64,000 nucleotides of DNA from Georgenia yuyongxinii (GCF_006352065.1 NZ_CP040915.1:1922001-1986000); one strand, 5' to 3'; shown: positions 48,097 through 57,930, numbered from the stretch's first letter. Program-made: numbers and translations. Notes: a model not told the origin generated them from the letters alone.

Positions 48097-48837
48097 ATGC
48101 TGCTGCTGCGCCTCACCGCCCCCGTGCTGGACACCCACGCCTACGTCGTGGCGGGCGCGGAGGGCGGCCACGCCGTCGTCGTCGACCCCGGTGCAGGTTC
48201 GGCCGCTGCGGTCCACGACCTGCTCACCTCGCACCGGCTCACGTTGGGCGCCGTGGTCGTCACTCACGGCCACGCCGACCACGTCTGGGACGCTGCCGCG
48301 GTGGCCGGCGACGCCGTCCCCGTCTATGTCGCCACCCCGGACGCCTACCGGCTCGACGATCCAGCCGGGGCGCTCGGGCCACAACTGGGCCCCTACTTCA
48401 CGCAGGTGGCTCCGACACCCTGGCGCCGCCCCGCGCGGGTCGAGCCGCTGCCCGCGGCGTGCATGTCGGGCGGCGGAGCGACGCTGGTGCCGGGTGTGGT
48501 CGTGCGCGGGATCCCGGCCCCAGGCCATACCGAGGGCTCCACCGTGCTTCTGGTGCGGGGAAGCGTGGCGGGGATCGACGTGCTGCCCGACGGCGCCGCG
48601 GCCGGCCCCGACGGCCAGCACCTGATCGCCCTGTGCGGGGACGTCTTCTTCGCCGGCTCAGTGGGCCGTACGGACCTCTCCGGCGGTGATGAAAAGGAGA
48701 TGGCGGAGACCCTGCGCACCCTGGCCCGATCGCTGCCGCCGGAGACCGTGCTGCTGCCCGGGCACGGTCCGGGCACGGTGCTCGAGCGGGAGGTGGCCAC
48801 CAACCCGCACCTGCGCGCGGCGCTCGCCCGGCGGTGA
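48097..48837 (+). CDS. Metallo-beta-lactamase-fold hydrolase (glyoxalase II-like)
   Basis: 246 aa. The metal-binding motif THGHADH is at 56-62, with further ligands in the PGHTEGS and CGDVFFAGSVGRTDL segments and the closing LLPGHGPGT. This pattern is that of the glyoxalase II/persulfide-dioxygenase-like branch. The substrate is unknown. The gene lies just upstream of hisS, a common actinobacterial neighbourhood. Its stop sits in the first of two 20-bp direct repeats at about 48828-48873. Confidence 0.87.
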   Translation: MLLLRLTAPVLDTHAYVVAGAEGGHAVVVDPGAGSAAAVHDLLTSHRLTLGAVVVTHGHADHVWDAAAVAGDAVPVYVATPDAYRLDDPAGALGPQLGPYFTQVAPTPWRRPARVEPLPAACMSGGGATLVPGVVVRGIPAPGHTEGSTVLLVRGSVAGIDVLPDGAAAGPDGQHLIALCGDVFFAGSVGRTDLSGGDEKEMAETLRTLARSLPPETVLLPGHGPGTVLEREVATNPHLRAALARR

Positions 48838-48923
48838 CCCGCGGGTCGGTGCGGCGGTGACCCGCGGGTCGTAGCGGCGAGGCGAATCGCACGGCCGGGC
48901 GCCGGGATGCGAAGATCGGCCCC

Positions 48924-50336
48924 ATGGCACGTGCGTCCTCCCTGTCCGGATTCCCCGAGTGGCTGCCCGACGGCCGGGTCGTCGAGACCCATGTCCTCGA
49001 CTCCCTGCGTCGTACGTTCGAGCTGCACGGGTTCGCCGGCATCGAGACGCGCGCCGTCGAGCCGCTCAGCCAGCTCCTGCGCAAGGGCGAGACCTCCAAG
49101 GAGGTCTACCTGCTGCGCCGGCTCCAGGAGGACGGCGAGGACGGCTCCGGCGCCGACCCCGACAAGCAGCTCGGCCTCCACTTCGACCTCACTGTGCCGT
49201 TCGCGCGGTACGTGCTCGAGCACGCCGGGCAGCTGACGTTCCCGTTCAAGCGCTACCAGATCCAGAAGGTCTGGCGCGGTGAGCGGCCCCAGGACGGCCG
49301 GTTCCGCGAGTTCACCCAGGCCGACATCGACGTCGTCGGCGCCGACACGCTCCCGTTCCACTACGAGGTCGAGCTGCCCGTGGTGATGGCCGAGGCCCTG
49401 GCCGCGCTGCCCATCCCGCCGGTGCGTATCAACGTCAACAACCGCAAGGTCGCCCAGGGCTTCTACGAGGCGATCGGCCTGGACGACGTCGAGGCCGCCC
49501 TCCGGGTGATCGACAAGCTCGACAAGATCGGTCCCGAAGGCGTCGCCGTCGCCCTCGAGGAGGAGGCCGGTGCGACGCCGCAGCAGGCGGTGCACGCCCT
49601 CGAGCTCGCGTCCATCTCCGCCACCGACGCCTCGGTGGCCGACAAGGTCCTCGCGCTCGGGCACCGCTCGGCCCTGCTCGACGAGGGCCTCGGCGAGCTC
49701 GTCGCCCTGCTCGAGGCCGCCCACGAGCTGCGCCCGGGCACCGTGGTCGCCGACCTCAAGATCGCCCGTGGCCTCGACTACTACACCGGCAGCGTCTACG
49801 AGACCACCCTCGTCGGGCACGAGAACCTCGGGTCCATCTGCTCCGGCGGGCGCTATGACTCCCTCGCCACCGACGGCAAGCGGACCTACCCGGGGGTGGG
49901 CCTGTCCATCGGGGTCTCCCGCCTCCTCGCTCGCATCCTCGGCGACGGGCTCGCCGCCGCAACCCGGCCCGTGCCCACCGCCGTGCTGGTCGCCGTCACC
50001 GACGAGGAGCACCGCCGCGCCAGCGACCGGGTCGCCCACGCCCTGCGTGCCCGTGGCATCCCCACCGACGTCGCCCCCACCGCGGCGAAGTTCGGCAAGC
50101 AGATCCGCTACGCCGACCGGCGCGGCATCCCCTTCGTGTGGTTCCCGGGGGCCGACGGCGCCGACGAGGTGAAGGACATCCGCTCCGGTGAGCAGGTCGG
50201 CGCCGACGCCGCCGCCTGGACGCCCCCCGCGGAGGACCTGTGGCCGCGGGTCGTTGCCGGCACGGCGCAGGGCTCGGCACCCGGCACTGCGCCGGATGCG
50301 CAGACGCCGGGCGCGCAAGCTCCGGGGGCGCGATGA
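48924..50336 (+). CDS. hisS: Histidyl-tRNA synthetase
   Basis: 470 aa class II synthetase. Motif 2 lies in RYQIQKVWRGERPQDGRFREFTQADIDVVG, the histidine-binding motifs in ARGLDYYTGSVYE and SGGRYDSL, and the anticodon-binding domain at about 345-445. The C-terminal 30 residues are an extra Ala/Pro/Gly tail. The ATG follows GAAGAT after seven to nine bases without a ribosome-binding site. Overlaps the following GTPase gene (ATGA). Confidence 0.96.
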   Translation: MARASSLSGFPEWLPDGRVVETHVLDSLRRTFELHGFAGIETRAVEPLSQLLRKGETSKEVYLLRRLQEDGEDGSGADPDKQLGLHFDLTVPFARYVLEHAGQLTFPFKRYQIQKVWRGERPQDGRFREFTQADIDVVGADTLPFHYEVELPVVMAEALAALPIPPVRINVNNRKVAQGFYEAIGLDDVEAALRVIDKLDKIGPEGVAVALEEEAGATPQQAVHALELASISATDASVADKVLALGHRSALLDEGLGELVALLEAAHELRPGTVVADLKIARGLDYYTGSVYETTLVGHENLGSICSGGRYDSLATDGKRTYPGVGLSIGVSRLLARILGDGLAAATRPVPTAVLVAVTDEEHRRASDRVAHALRARGIPTDVAPTAAKFGKQIRYADRRGIPFVWFPGADGADEVKDIRSGEQVGADAAAWTPPAEDLWPRVVAGTAQGSAPGTAPDAQTPGAQAPGAR

Positions 50337-52087
50337 GCCTGCCGTCGGGCACGGGCGCGGGCGCCCGCGTCGTCCTCTCCTCGCTCGACCACCTGCGTGA
50401 GGTGCTCGACGGCGTGGTGCTGCCTCTCGACGTCGCCAGCGCCGAGGAGGCCCGCACCGACCGCGCGGAGGTGCTAGACCAGCTCACCGACTACGTCATC
50501 CCGCGCTACGCCCAGCTGGAGGCGCCCCTGCTCGCCGTCGTCGGTGGCTCGACCGGGGCCGGAAAGTCCACCCTGGTCAACGCCCTGCTGCGGGATCGGG
50601 TCAGCGCGGCCTCGGCCATCCGGCCCACGACCCGCCGGCCCCTGCTCGTCCATCACCCCGACGACGCCAGTTGGTTCGGCGACGACCGCATCCTGCCCGG
50701 GCTCGCCCGGGTGACTCTCGCACCCGGTGCCGAGCCGCCCGTCACAGGCGACGGCGCGCACGGCGAGCTCGAGCTGCGCGCCAGCGCCGAGCTGCCCGCG
50801 GGGCTGGCCCTGCTCGATGCTCCCGACATCGACTCCGTCGTCGCGGAGAACCGGCAGCTGGCCAACCAGCTCCTCGCCGCGGCGGACCTGTGGGTCTTCG
50901 TCACCACCGCCGCCCGGTACGGCGACGCCATCCCGTGGGCTCTGCTGACCGAGGCCGCCGCCCGGCGCATCGTCATCGCCGTCGTCCTCGACCGGGTGCC
51001 GGCCGGCGTCAGCGCCGAGGTGCGCCAGGACCTCGCCGCCCGCCTCGACGAGGAGGGTTTGGGCCGCGCACCGCTCTTCGTCATCCCCGAGACCGCGTTC
51101 GACGCCGCCGGCCTGTTGCCCGCCGACGACGTCGCCGCCCTGCGAGGGTGGCTGCACGGGATCGCCGCCGACGCCGGCTCGCGTGCGTCCGTCGCCCGGC
51201 AGACCCTCGGCGGCGCCGTCGACGCGGCCCTCACCCGAGCCTCGCGCGTCGGTGACGGCGCCCGCGGCCAGGTCGGTGCCCTCGTCTCTCTCTCCGCGCA
51301 GGTGGACGACGCCTACGCCCAGGCGCACCAGCGGCTCATGGCCGCCACCGCGGACGGCGCCATGCTCCGCGGCGAGGTGCTCGCCCGCTGGCAGGAGTTC
51401 GTCGGCACCGGTGAGTTCTTCCGGTCGGTGGAGGCGCAGGTGGGCCGCCTCCGCGACCGGGTCACCAGCTTCTTCCGCGGCACGCCGGCCCCGGCCGAGC
51501 AGGTCGAGGTCGCGATCGAGACAGGGCTGCAGACCCTGCTGGTCGCCGAGGCGGCCCGGGCGGCCGCCGACGTCGACCACGCCTGGCGCCTCGAGCCCGG
51601 CGCCCGCGCCGTCCTGGCGCGGGCCACGGCCGCGCTGACCCCGGAGGACCAGCTCGTCGAGCAGGCCGCCGACCAGGTCCGGGGCTGGCAGGGCGACCTG
51701 CTCTCGATGGTCCGGGCGGAGGGCGCGGACAAGCGGTTCACCGCCCGCATGCTCTCCTTCGGCGTCAACGGCCTCGCGATCGCACTGATGGTGGTCATCT
51801 TCGCCTCGACCGCCGGGCTGACGGGCGCGGAGGTCGCCATCGCCGGCGGCACCGCCGTCGTCGCCCAGAAGCTCCTCGAGGCCGTCTTCGGCGACGACGC
51901 CGTCCGCAAGATGGCCAAGGCCGCCAGGACCGACCTGCACCGACGCGCGGGGGAGTTCCTCGCCGCGCAGGCCGACGCGTACCGCGGCGCGCTGCAGACC
52001 CTGGAGATCGACCCCGACGCCCCGGACCGGGTGGCCGCCGCGGTCACCGGTGTGCGGGCCGCGCGGCGGGCGGAGGCCGGTCTGTGA
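50333..52087 (+). CDS. Dynamin-like GTPase, first of a pair
   Basis: 584 aa. P-loop GGSTGAGKST at 71-80, then a G3-like LLDAPDIDSV near 165; a typical N/TKxD is not clear (VVLDRVPAG occupies that place). The middle is helical, and one hydrophobic stretch (about 478-500) could insert in the membrane. Such paired, membrane-touching GTPases resemble bacterial dynamin-like proteins; in Streptomyces a dynamin pair acts in sporulation septation. The function here is unproven. It overlaps hisS and the second GTPase gene, so all three are coupled. Confidence 0.72.
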   Translation: MSLPSGTGAGARVVLSSLDHLREVLDGVVLPLDVASAEEARTDRAEVLDQLTDYVIPRYAQLEAPLLAVVGGSTGAGKSTLVNALLRDRVSAASAIRPTTRRPLLVHHPDDASWFGDDRILPGLARVTLAPGAEPPVTGDGAHGELELRASAELPAGLALLDAPDIDSVVAENRQLANQLLAAADLWVFVTTAARYGDAIPWALLTEAAARRIVIAVVLDRVPAGVSAEVRQDLAARLDEEGLGRAPLFVIPETAFDAAGLLPADDVAALRGWLHGIAADAGSRASVARQTLGGAVDAALTRASRVGDGARGQVGALVSLSAQVDDAYAQAHQRLMAATADGAMLRGEVLARWQEFVGTGEFFRSVEAQVGRLRDRVTSFFRGTPAPAEQVEVAIETGLQTLLVAEAARAAADVDHAWRLEPGARAVLARATAALTPEDQLVEQAADQVRGWQGDLLSMVRAEGADKRFTARMLSFGVNGLAIALMVVIFASTAGLTGAEVAIAGGTAVVAQKLLEAVFGDDAVRKMAKAARTDLHRRAGEFLAAQADAYRGALQTLEIDPDAPDRVAAAVTGVRAARRAEAGL

Positions 52088-53712
52088 GCCCGCTGCGGCG
52101 CCGCCATGCCGATCTCACCGCGACTCTCCCGGACGATCTCCACCGGCTGCGGGACGCGCTCGACGCCGCCGAGGGGCACTTGCCGGCGACGGTCGTCGAG
52201 TCGGCCACCGCCTTGCTGGACCGTGCCGAGGAGCGGCAGAACCTGGCCGCCGGGCGGACCGTGGTCGCGCTGCTCGGCGCCACCGGGTCAGGCAAGTCGT
52301 CCCTGTTCAACGCGCTGCTCGGCCGGGACGTGGCCACGGTCGCCGCCCGGCGTCCCACCACCAACCGGCCGCTGGCGGCGGTGTGGGGCGAGGACGACGC
52401 CGCAGAGCTGCTCGACTGGCTCGGCGTACCAGAACGGACCTCGGCGAACGGTGGGCCGGAGGGGCTGGTGCTGCTGGACCTGCCCGACATCGACTCCACC
52501 GCCGTGGAGCACCGGCAGATCGCCGCGCGCATGGCCGGTCGGGTGGACGTCCTGGTGTGGGTGCTGGACCCGCAGAAGTATGCCGACGGCATCGTCCACC
52601 GCGACTACCTCGCCCCGATGGCCGCCCATGCCGACGTGACGCTGGTGGTGCTCAACCAGGTCGACACCCTTGACCCGGAAGAGCGCGACGGTGTGCTGGG
52701 CGACCTCGCCGTCCTGCTCGAGCATGACGGCCTCGGCCGCGTCGACGTGCTGCCGGTCTCCGCCCGCCAGGGCACCGGGCTCGATGCCCTCCGGGAGCGG
52801 ATCGCCGCCGTCGCCGCGACGACCCGCGCGGCGCAGCTGCGCCTCGCCGCGGACGTGCGCACCACCGCGGCGGCGCTTGTCGGTGCCGGCAGCGACGGCG
52901 TCGGCGGCGGTCGTGACGAACCGGCGCCGACCGCGGCGGCGGACCGGGACGTCGCCCGCCTGGTGGGCGCCGCGGCGCAGGCCGCGGGAGTCGACGCCGT
53001 GCGGGACGCCACCCGCGGCAGCTATGTGCGCGCCGCCGGGCGCCACGTCGGCTGGCCGCCGGTGCGCTGGCTCGCCCGGCTGCGCCCGGACCCGCTCAAG
53101 CGGCTGCACCTGGGGGAGCGCGCGCAGGACGTGCGCCTGGCGCGGACCTCGCTGCCGGGCCCGACACCGGTGCAGGAGGCCGCGGTGCGCGCTGCCGCGC
53201 ACGCGCTGGTGGCACGGTCCACCACCCACCTGCCCGGCCAGTGGCGCGCCGACGTCCTGGAGGACGTGACGGGCCGGATCCCCGCGCTGGTGGACTCCCT
53301 GGACCAGCAGGTGGCCGGCACCGAGCTAGAGCAGACCCGGGAGCCGTCCTGGTGGCGCCTGCTCGGGGTGCTGCAGTGGCTGTTCCTGCTCGCCGCGGTC
53401 GCGGGCGCCGGGTGGCTGGGGGTCCTGGCCGGCATGGCCTACCTCCAGCTGCCCGCGCCCGTCACGCCGATGGCGGGTCCCATGCCGTGGCCGACGGTGT
53501 TGCTCGCCGGGGGCCTCATCGTCGGGCTGGTGCTCACGCTGCTGGGCTCGCTGGCCGCGCGTGTCGGTGCGCGCCGCCGGGCGCGGCGCGTGGCGCAGCG
53601 GCTGCGGGCCGTGGTGTCCGAGACGGTCGTCGAGCAGGTGGTGGGGCCGCTGGAGTCGCACCTCGGTGAGTTCGCCAAGTTCCGCGCCCTGGTGGGGGCG
53701 TTGGCGCGCTGA
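52084..53712 (+). CDS. Dynamin/Era-like GTPase, second of the pair
   Basis: 542 aa. Canonical G motifs: P-loop GATGSGKSS at 65-73, G3 DLPDIDST near 135, G4 NQVD near 193, G5 SARQGTG. A helical middle domain is followed by two membrane helices (about 425-447 and 470-492) and a short tail, the YfjP-like layout. The first GTPase gene precedes it with a four-base overlap, so the two products probably form a hetero-oligomer (inference). Last gene before a strong inverted repeat. Confidence 0.78.
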   Translation: MSPLRRRHADLTATLPDDLHRLRDALDAAEGHLPATVVESATALLDRAEERQNLAAGRTVVALLGATGSGKSSLFNALLGRDVATVAARRPTTNRPLAAVWGEDDAAELLDWLGVPERTSANGGPEGLVLLDLPDIDSTAVEHRQIAARMAGRVDVLVWVLDPQKYADGIVHRDYLAPMAAHADVTLVVLNQVDTLDPEERDGVLGDLAVLLEHDGLGRVDVLPVSARQGTGLDALRERIAAVAATTRAAQLRLAADVRTTAAALVGAGSDGVGGGRDEPAPTAAADRDVARLVGAAAQAAGVDAVRDATRGSYVRAAGRHVGWPPVRWLARLRPDPLKRLHLGERAQDVRLARTSLPGPTPVQEAAVRAAAHALVARSTTHLPGQWRADVLEDVTGRIPALVDSLDQQVAGTELEQTREPSWWRLLGVLQWLFLLAAVAGAGWLGVLAGMAYLQLPAPVTPMAGPMPWPTVLLAGGLIVGLVLTLLGSLAARVGARRRARRVAQRLRAVVSETVVEQVVGPLESHLGEFAKFRALVGALAR

Positions 53713-53778
53713 ACGCCGCGGTAGCGCAGTGCGCTGCAGCACGGCGCCTACCCGATGAGCACCCGGCGCGCCGACTAC

Positions 53779-54021
53779 TCACCGGCCCCCGAAGAAGGTC
53801 CGCATGGCGGCGACGGTGTCCTCTGCTGCCACCTCGACCACATAGTGGCCAGCAGCTTCGATGGTGCCGAGCTCGACATGGTCGGCGTACGTTTCCCAGC
53901 CCGCCAGGAGACGCGCGGTGACGGCCGGGGGAAGACCAGGTCCTGGGCGCCCATCAGGCCGAGCGTCGGCGTCGTCAGGCGGGTCGGCGTCGTCAGGCGG
54001 GTCGGCGTCGTCAGGCGGGTC
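53779..54021 (-). pseudogene. C-terminal remnant of an alpha/beta hydrolase
   Basis: About 80 codons on the minus strand. TPTLGLMGAQDLVFP is followed, after a one-base loss in a run of five G (53927-53931), by PAVTARLLAGWETYADHVEL and the AAGHYVVE segment that would carry the catalytic His, then FFGGR and stop. The N-terminal two thirds and the nucleophile are absent. An 18-bp repeat (three copies, 53968-54021) marks its upstream end. Confidence 0.72.
53968..54021. repeat. 18-bp tandem repeat, three perfect copies
   Basis: Copies at 53968-53985, 53986-54003 and 54004-54021. They encode a repeated TRLTTP in the hydrolase remnant frame. Confidence 0.9.
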
Positions 54022-54038
54022 GGCGACGCTGCTGGACG

Positions 54039-54102
54039 AGCGCGCCACGACCCGTCGACCGCTACAGCCGGAGCTGTAGCGGTCGACGGGAAGTGGCGCG
54101 CT
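54039..54102. terminator. 64-bp inverted repeat between convergent genes
   Basis: The inner arms are 18 bp (54051-54068 and 54073-54090) with a four-base loop. After a two-base interruption the outer arms pair for ten more (54039-54048 and 54093-54102). Such a hairpin would stop transcription from both sides, but it is much longer than a usual terminator. Confidence 0.65.
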
Positions 54103-54150
54103 CGGCGAGAGCCGTAGTTCTCGACGGTGCGGCGGGAAGAAGGCCTTTGG

Positions 54151-56241
54151 CTAGCGGGCCGCCCGACGCGGGCCACCGGCCGGGCGCGAGGGCCGCAGGC
54201 CGCGGTCGGGCCGGCTGCCCCAGTCACTGCGACCCTTGTCGCCCCAGCCACCGCCGTCGTGCCGCTTGGCGCGGTGCGGCTTGCGGTCGCCGCCGGCGCG
54301 GGGGCCCTCGTCGGGGCGGATCTTCAGCGCCCGCCCGGCAACCTTCGCGGCACCGATGCGGCGGGTCGTCTCCGGGGAGAGGTCGCCGGAGATCTCCACC
54401 AGGGAGAAGCTGGGGAAGATGTCGATCTTGCCGAGGTCCGAGCCGCGCAGGCCGCCCTCACCGGTGATCGCACCGACGATGGCGCCGGGCTGGACGCCGT
54501 CCTTGTGGCCGACCTCGACGCGGTAGCGCTGCCCGGCGACGCGCGGGTGGCGCCCGCCGCGCTCGGCGGGACCGCGGCTGTGGCGCGTCTTCGGGCCGAA
54601 GCCTTCATCGAAGGAGGCGGCGACGAACTCGCCGTTCTCATCCACATCCTCCTCGCGGCGCACTCGCGGGCCGCGGTCGTCCGCGTCGTCGCGTCGGCGC
54701 GGGCCCTCGTCCCCGACGGCTAGGGCCACCAGGGTGGCGGCGACCTCGGTCAGATCCAGCCCGCTCTCCTCGAGGTGGCCGGCGACGGCGTCGCGGTACA
54801 TCTCGAGGCGTCCGGCTTGCTGCCGCTCGGCGACCTTGGCGAAGATCTGCTGCGCGCGGTGGCGCGAGACGTCCGCCGGGGTGGGCATGGCCACCTCTTC
54901 GAGCTTGGATCCGGTGGCCTTCTCGATCTGCTGCAGACGGCCACGCTCGCGGGGGGTGAGGAACGTCAGCGCAGTGCCGGTCCGCCCGGCGCGACCGGTG
55001 CGGCCGATGCGGTGCACGTAGGCGTCGTTCTCGCGGGGGACGTCGAAGTTCACGACCAGCCCGATGCGCTCGACGTCGAGGCCACGGGCGGCGACGTCCG
55101 TGGCGACGAGCACGTCGAGGGAGCCACCGCGCAGCCGCTCGACGAGCTTCTCGCGCTCGCGCTGGGGCACATCGCCGGACAGCGCCGCAGCCTGGATACC
55201 CTTGGCGGCCAGCTCGAGGGCGACCTCCTCGGCGGTGCCCTTGGTGCGCACGAACACGATGGCGGCGGCGGCCTCGGTGGTCGCGAGCACCCGGGACAGG
55301 GCGCCGACCTTGTGCTTGAAGGGCACGACGGCGTAGGTCTGGTGCACCGTCGACACGGTGGATGCGGGCCGGGTCACGGCCACGCGCACCGGGTCGGTGA
55401 GGTGGGTGGCGGCGACCTTCTTGATCGCGGAAGGCATGGTCGCGGAGAACAGGGCGGTGCGACGGCCGGCCGGCACGTGGCCGGCGATGACCTCGACGTC
55501 CTCGGCGAAGCCCATGCGCAGCATCTCGTCGGCCTCGTCCAGCACGAGGAACCGCACGCCGGACAGCTTGAGGGCGCCGCGCTCGATGAGGTCCATGACA
55601 CGGCCGGGCGTGCCGACCACCACCTGGGCGCCGTCCTTGAGGGCGCGCAGCTGCGGGACGTAGCTCGAGCCGCCGTACACCGGCAGGACGGTCAGCGAGC
55701 GGGTGCGGTGCGCGAACGACGCGATGGCGTCGGACACCTGCATCGCCAGCTCGCGGGTGGGGGTCAGGACGAGGGCCTGCACGGCGCGCTCGGTCGGGTC
55801 GACGGCGGCGAGCAGCGGCAGGCCGAACGCGGCGGTCTTGCCCGTGCCGGTCTGCGCGATGCCGACGACGTCGCGGCCGCTGAGCAGCACCGGGATCGCC
55901 TCGGCCTGGATGTCGGTGGGGGTGGTGAAGCCGAGGTCCTCGACGGCGGCGAGCAGGTCCGCGGGCAGGTCGAGATCGGCGAACGTGCGGCCCGGGGCCT
56001 CGTCGCTGAGGTGGTCAGCGGTGTCGTCGATCGCAAGCTCGGTGGCGGTCTCGGCGGTCGCAAGCTCGGTGGCGGTCTGGTCGATCGCAAGCTCGGTGGC
56101 GGTCTCGTCGATCGCAAGCTCAGCCGTGTCCGCGTCGTCGAGGCGCGTGAGATCGAGGTCAATGGCAGGGGAGGTCAAAGTCAAACCCATCGTCGACGGA
56201 GTGGGGGTGACATCACCAGGTCGGCAACCCACCATCCGCAC
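54151..56241 (-). CDS. DEAD-box ATP-dependent RNA helicase (CsdA/DeaD type)
   Basis: 696 aa. Motifs in order: Q motif (FADLDLPADLL), AQTGTGKT, PTRELA, TPGR, LDEADEML, SATMPS, the C-terminal RecA half with VATDVAARGLDVE and HRIGRTGRAGRTG. A DbpA-like RNA-binding domain (RYRVEVGHKDGVQPGAIVGAITGEGGL) and a basic Gly/Arg tail follow. These helicases remodel RNA in ribosome assembly and cold. The N-terminal 75 residues contain four copies of a 9-residue repeat (TATELAIDE-like, 27-bp units near 56023-56130). The GTG at 56241 follows a TTAGGG box closely; the ATG at 56190 is an alternative. Confidence 0.92.
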   Translation of the reverse strand: MRMVGCRPGDVTPTPSTMGLTLTSPAIDLDLTRLDDADTAELAIDETATELAIDQTATELATAETATELAIDDTADHLSDEAPGRTFADLDLPADLLAAVEDLGFTTPTDIQAEAIPVLLSGRDVVGIAQTGTGKTAAFGLPLLAAVDPTERAVQALVLTPTRELAMQVSDAIASFAHRTRSLTVLPVYGGSSYVPQLRALKDGAQVVVGTPGRVMDLIERGALKLSGVRFLVLDEADEMLRMGFAEDVEVIAGHVPAGRRTALFSATMPSAIKKVAATHLTDPVRVAVTRPASTVSTVHQTYAVVPFKHKVGALSRVLATTEAAAAIVFVRTKGTAEEVALELAAKGIQAAALSGDVPQREREKLVERLRGGSLDVLVATDVAARGLDVERIGLVVNFDVPRENDAYVHRIGRTGRAGRTGTALTFLTPRERGRLQQIEKATGSKLEEVAMPTPADVSRHRAQQIFAKVAERQQAGRLEMYRDAVAGHLEESGLDLTEVAATLVALAVGDEGPRRRDDADDRGPRVRREEDVDENGEFVAASFDEGFGPKTRHSRGPAERGGRHPRVAGQRYRVEVGHKDGVQPGAIVGAITGEGGLRGSDLGKIDIFPSFSLVEISGDLSPETTRRIGAAKVAGRALKIRPDEGPRAGGDRKPHRAKRHDGGGWGDKGRSDWGSRPDRGLRPSRPAGGPRRAAR

Positions 56242-56412
56242 GATGGCCCTAACACGCGAAAATTCCGCACAGGGCCTGGGCGGTCTTCGTTCACTCCAGG
56301 AGAGCCAAGGTTATCGGTGCAGGGGCGGACCGCGACAGTGCAGGGCCCGGTGACGTCGCGCACAGCCGGGACCAGCGGCGACGCCGCTTCCAGAGCGCCG
56401 CCCGGAGAACCG

Positions 56413-57930
56413 CTACGCCCCGGCGGACGCCGACCCGGACGCCGACGCCGGAGCTGGCGCCGAGACCGCGGTCGCCCGAGCGCCTGCCGCCAGGGCGCCC
56501 ACCGCCAGCGCGGCGGACACGAGCAGCCCGGCCAGGAAACCGAGCGCGCCGTGGGCGACGAAGGCGAGGAACAGGGCGCCCGCCGCGGCGAGGCCGAGGG
56601 CAGCGCCGAGGGCGTCGGAGATCTGCAGCGACGAGGAGACCGCACCGTGCTGGGCCGGTGCCGTGCTCTGCAGGACCACCACGGACAGCGCGGGGAAGAC
56701 CAGCCCGATCCCGGCTCCCGCGATGGTCCACCCGACCACGACCCACCACGCCGGGGCGCCGGGCACGCTGGCGGCCGCGGCCACCAGCGTGCCGGCGACA
56801 AGGATCAGGGGACCCAGCCAGAGCAGGAGGGCGCGCCGTCGGGGGTCGTGCACGCGGCCCTGGACGGCGGAACCGCCCGCCCAGGTCAACGAGCTGACGG
56901 TCAGCACCAACCCCGCCTCGCGGACGGTCCAGCCGTGCTCCCGGACCAGGAGGAGAGGCAGGAACGTCTCGGCACTGACGAAGGCGGCGTTGAGGAGACC
57001 GCGGCACGTCACCGCGGACGGCACACCCCTCCTCAGGCGCAGCGCGCCGCCGGGCAGCAGGAGCCGGACCGTGACCGCGAGCACGGCCACCGCCGCCACC
57101 GCGAGTACCAGCCCCGAGGCGCCGCCGCCGGAGCCGGCCACCTGCAGTGCCGCGGCCGCGAGCCCGGCGCCCGTCGCAGCGAGCAGGATCTTGCGCGTCG
57201 CCCGCCGGGCGGCCGGGTCCTGCGTCGCTCGCCGCTTCCGCGGCACGTGGCGGAGGAGAGGGACCAGCACCGCGCCGGCGGCCAGGGTGAGCACCGGGAC
57301 GGCGAGGAACACCCAGCGCCAGCTCACGGCGTCGGCCACCGTGCCCGCGATGGCCGGACCGACCAGTCCCGGGACCACCCAGGCCGCGGCGAACGCCGCG
57401 AAGAACCGGGGCTGGCGGTCCGCCGGAACCATCGCCCCCACCAGTACGTAGAGGGGGACCATCAGCAGGCCGGCACCGAAGCCCTGGACGGCGCGCCCGA
57501 CGGCGAGGATTCCCATCGCGGGCGCCAGGCCGGCGACGACGAGGCCCACGCAGAACGCCAGCACGCCCACGACGAGCGAGCCGCGCGGACCACGCGCGTC
57601 GACCCAGGCACCGCTCGCGGCGGTGGCCACAAGCTGAGCGGCCAGCGGCGCGCCGGCGGCGACGGCGTACAGGTGCAGGCCGCCCAGGTCGTCCACCACC
57701 ACCGGCATCACGGTGGCGACGGCGAGGGCCTCGAAGGCGGCCAGCGTGATGAGCGCCACCGACGCGACCATGAGGAGCCGGACGACGTGCGGTGAGCGGG
57801 CACCGTCGGTGGCAAGGCCGTTGCTGGCTCCGCGTTCGCCGCCACGGCCGCCCGTGGCACGGCGTTCTGTGGCCGAGCCGGGCTCGGTCGCGGGGCCGGC
57901 CGCCACGCCGCTGCTGTCCTGGGCACTCAC
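56413..57930 (-). CDS. MFS transporter
   Basis: 505 aa with about 13-14 membrane segments from residue 35 on. The MFS motif A-like [16 protein letters not shown] and an [15 protein letters not shown] helix suggest the drug:H+ antiporter-2 type. The substrate is unknown. The N-terminal 45 residues are a Gly/Ala/Arg-rich cytoplasmic stretch and the C-terminus is Ala/Ser-rich. The start is uncertain: GTG 57930 or ATG 57942. It is divergent from aspS. Confidence 0.85.
   Translation of the reverse strand: MSAQDSSGVAAGPATEPGSATERRATGGRGGERGASNGLATDGARSPHVVRLLMVASVALITLAAFEALAVATVMPVVVDDLGGLHLYAVAAGAPLAAQLVATAASGAWVDARGPRGSLVVGVLAFCVGLVVAGLAPAMGILAVGRAVQGFGAGLLMVPLYVLVGAMVPADRQPRFFAAFAAAWVVPGLVGPAIAGTVADAVSWRWVFLAVPVLTLAAGAVLVPLLRHVPRKRRATQDPAARRATRKILLAATGAGLAAAALQVAGSGGGASGLVLAVAAVAVLAVTVRLLLPGGALRLRRGVPSAVTCRGLLNAAFVSAETFLPLLLVREHGWTVREAGLVLTVSSLTWAGGSAVQGRVHDPRRRALLLWLGPLILVAGTLVAAAASVPGAPAWWVVVGWTIAGAGIGLVFPALSVVVLQSTAPAQHGAVSSSLQISDALGAALGLAAAGALFLAFVAHGALGFLAGLLVSAALAVGALAAGARATAVSAPAPASASGSASAGA

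Noticed and set aside
54775-57795. Plus-strand open frame of about 1000 codons
   Set aside because: It runs antisense to the DEAD-box helicase and MFS transporter genes, both with clear motifs on the minus strand.
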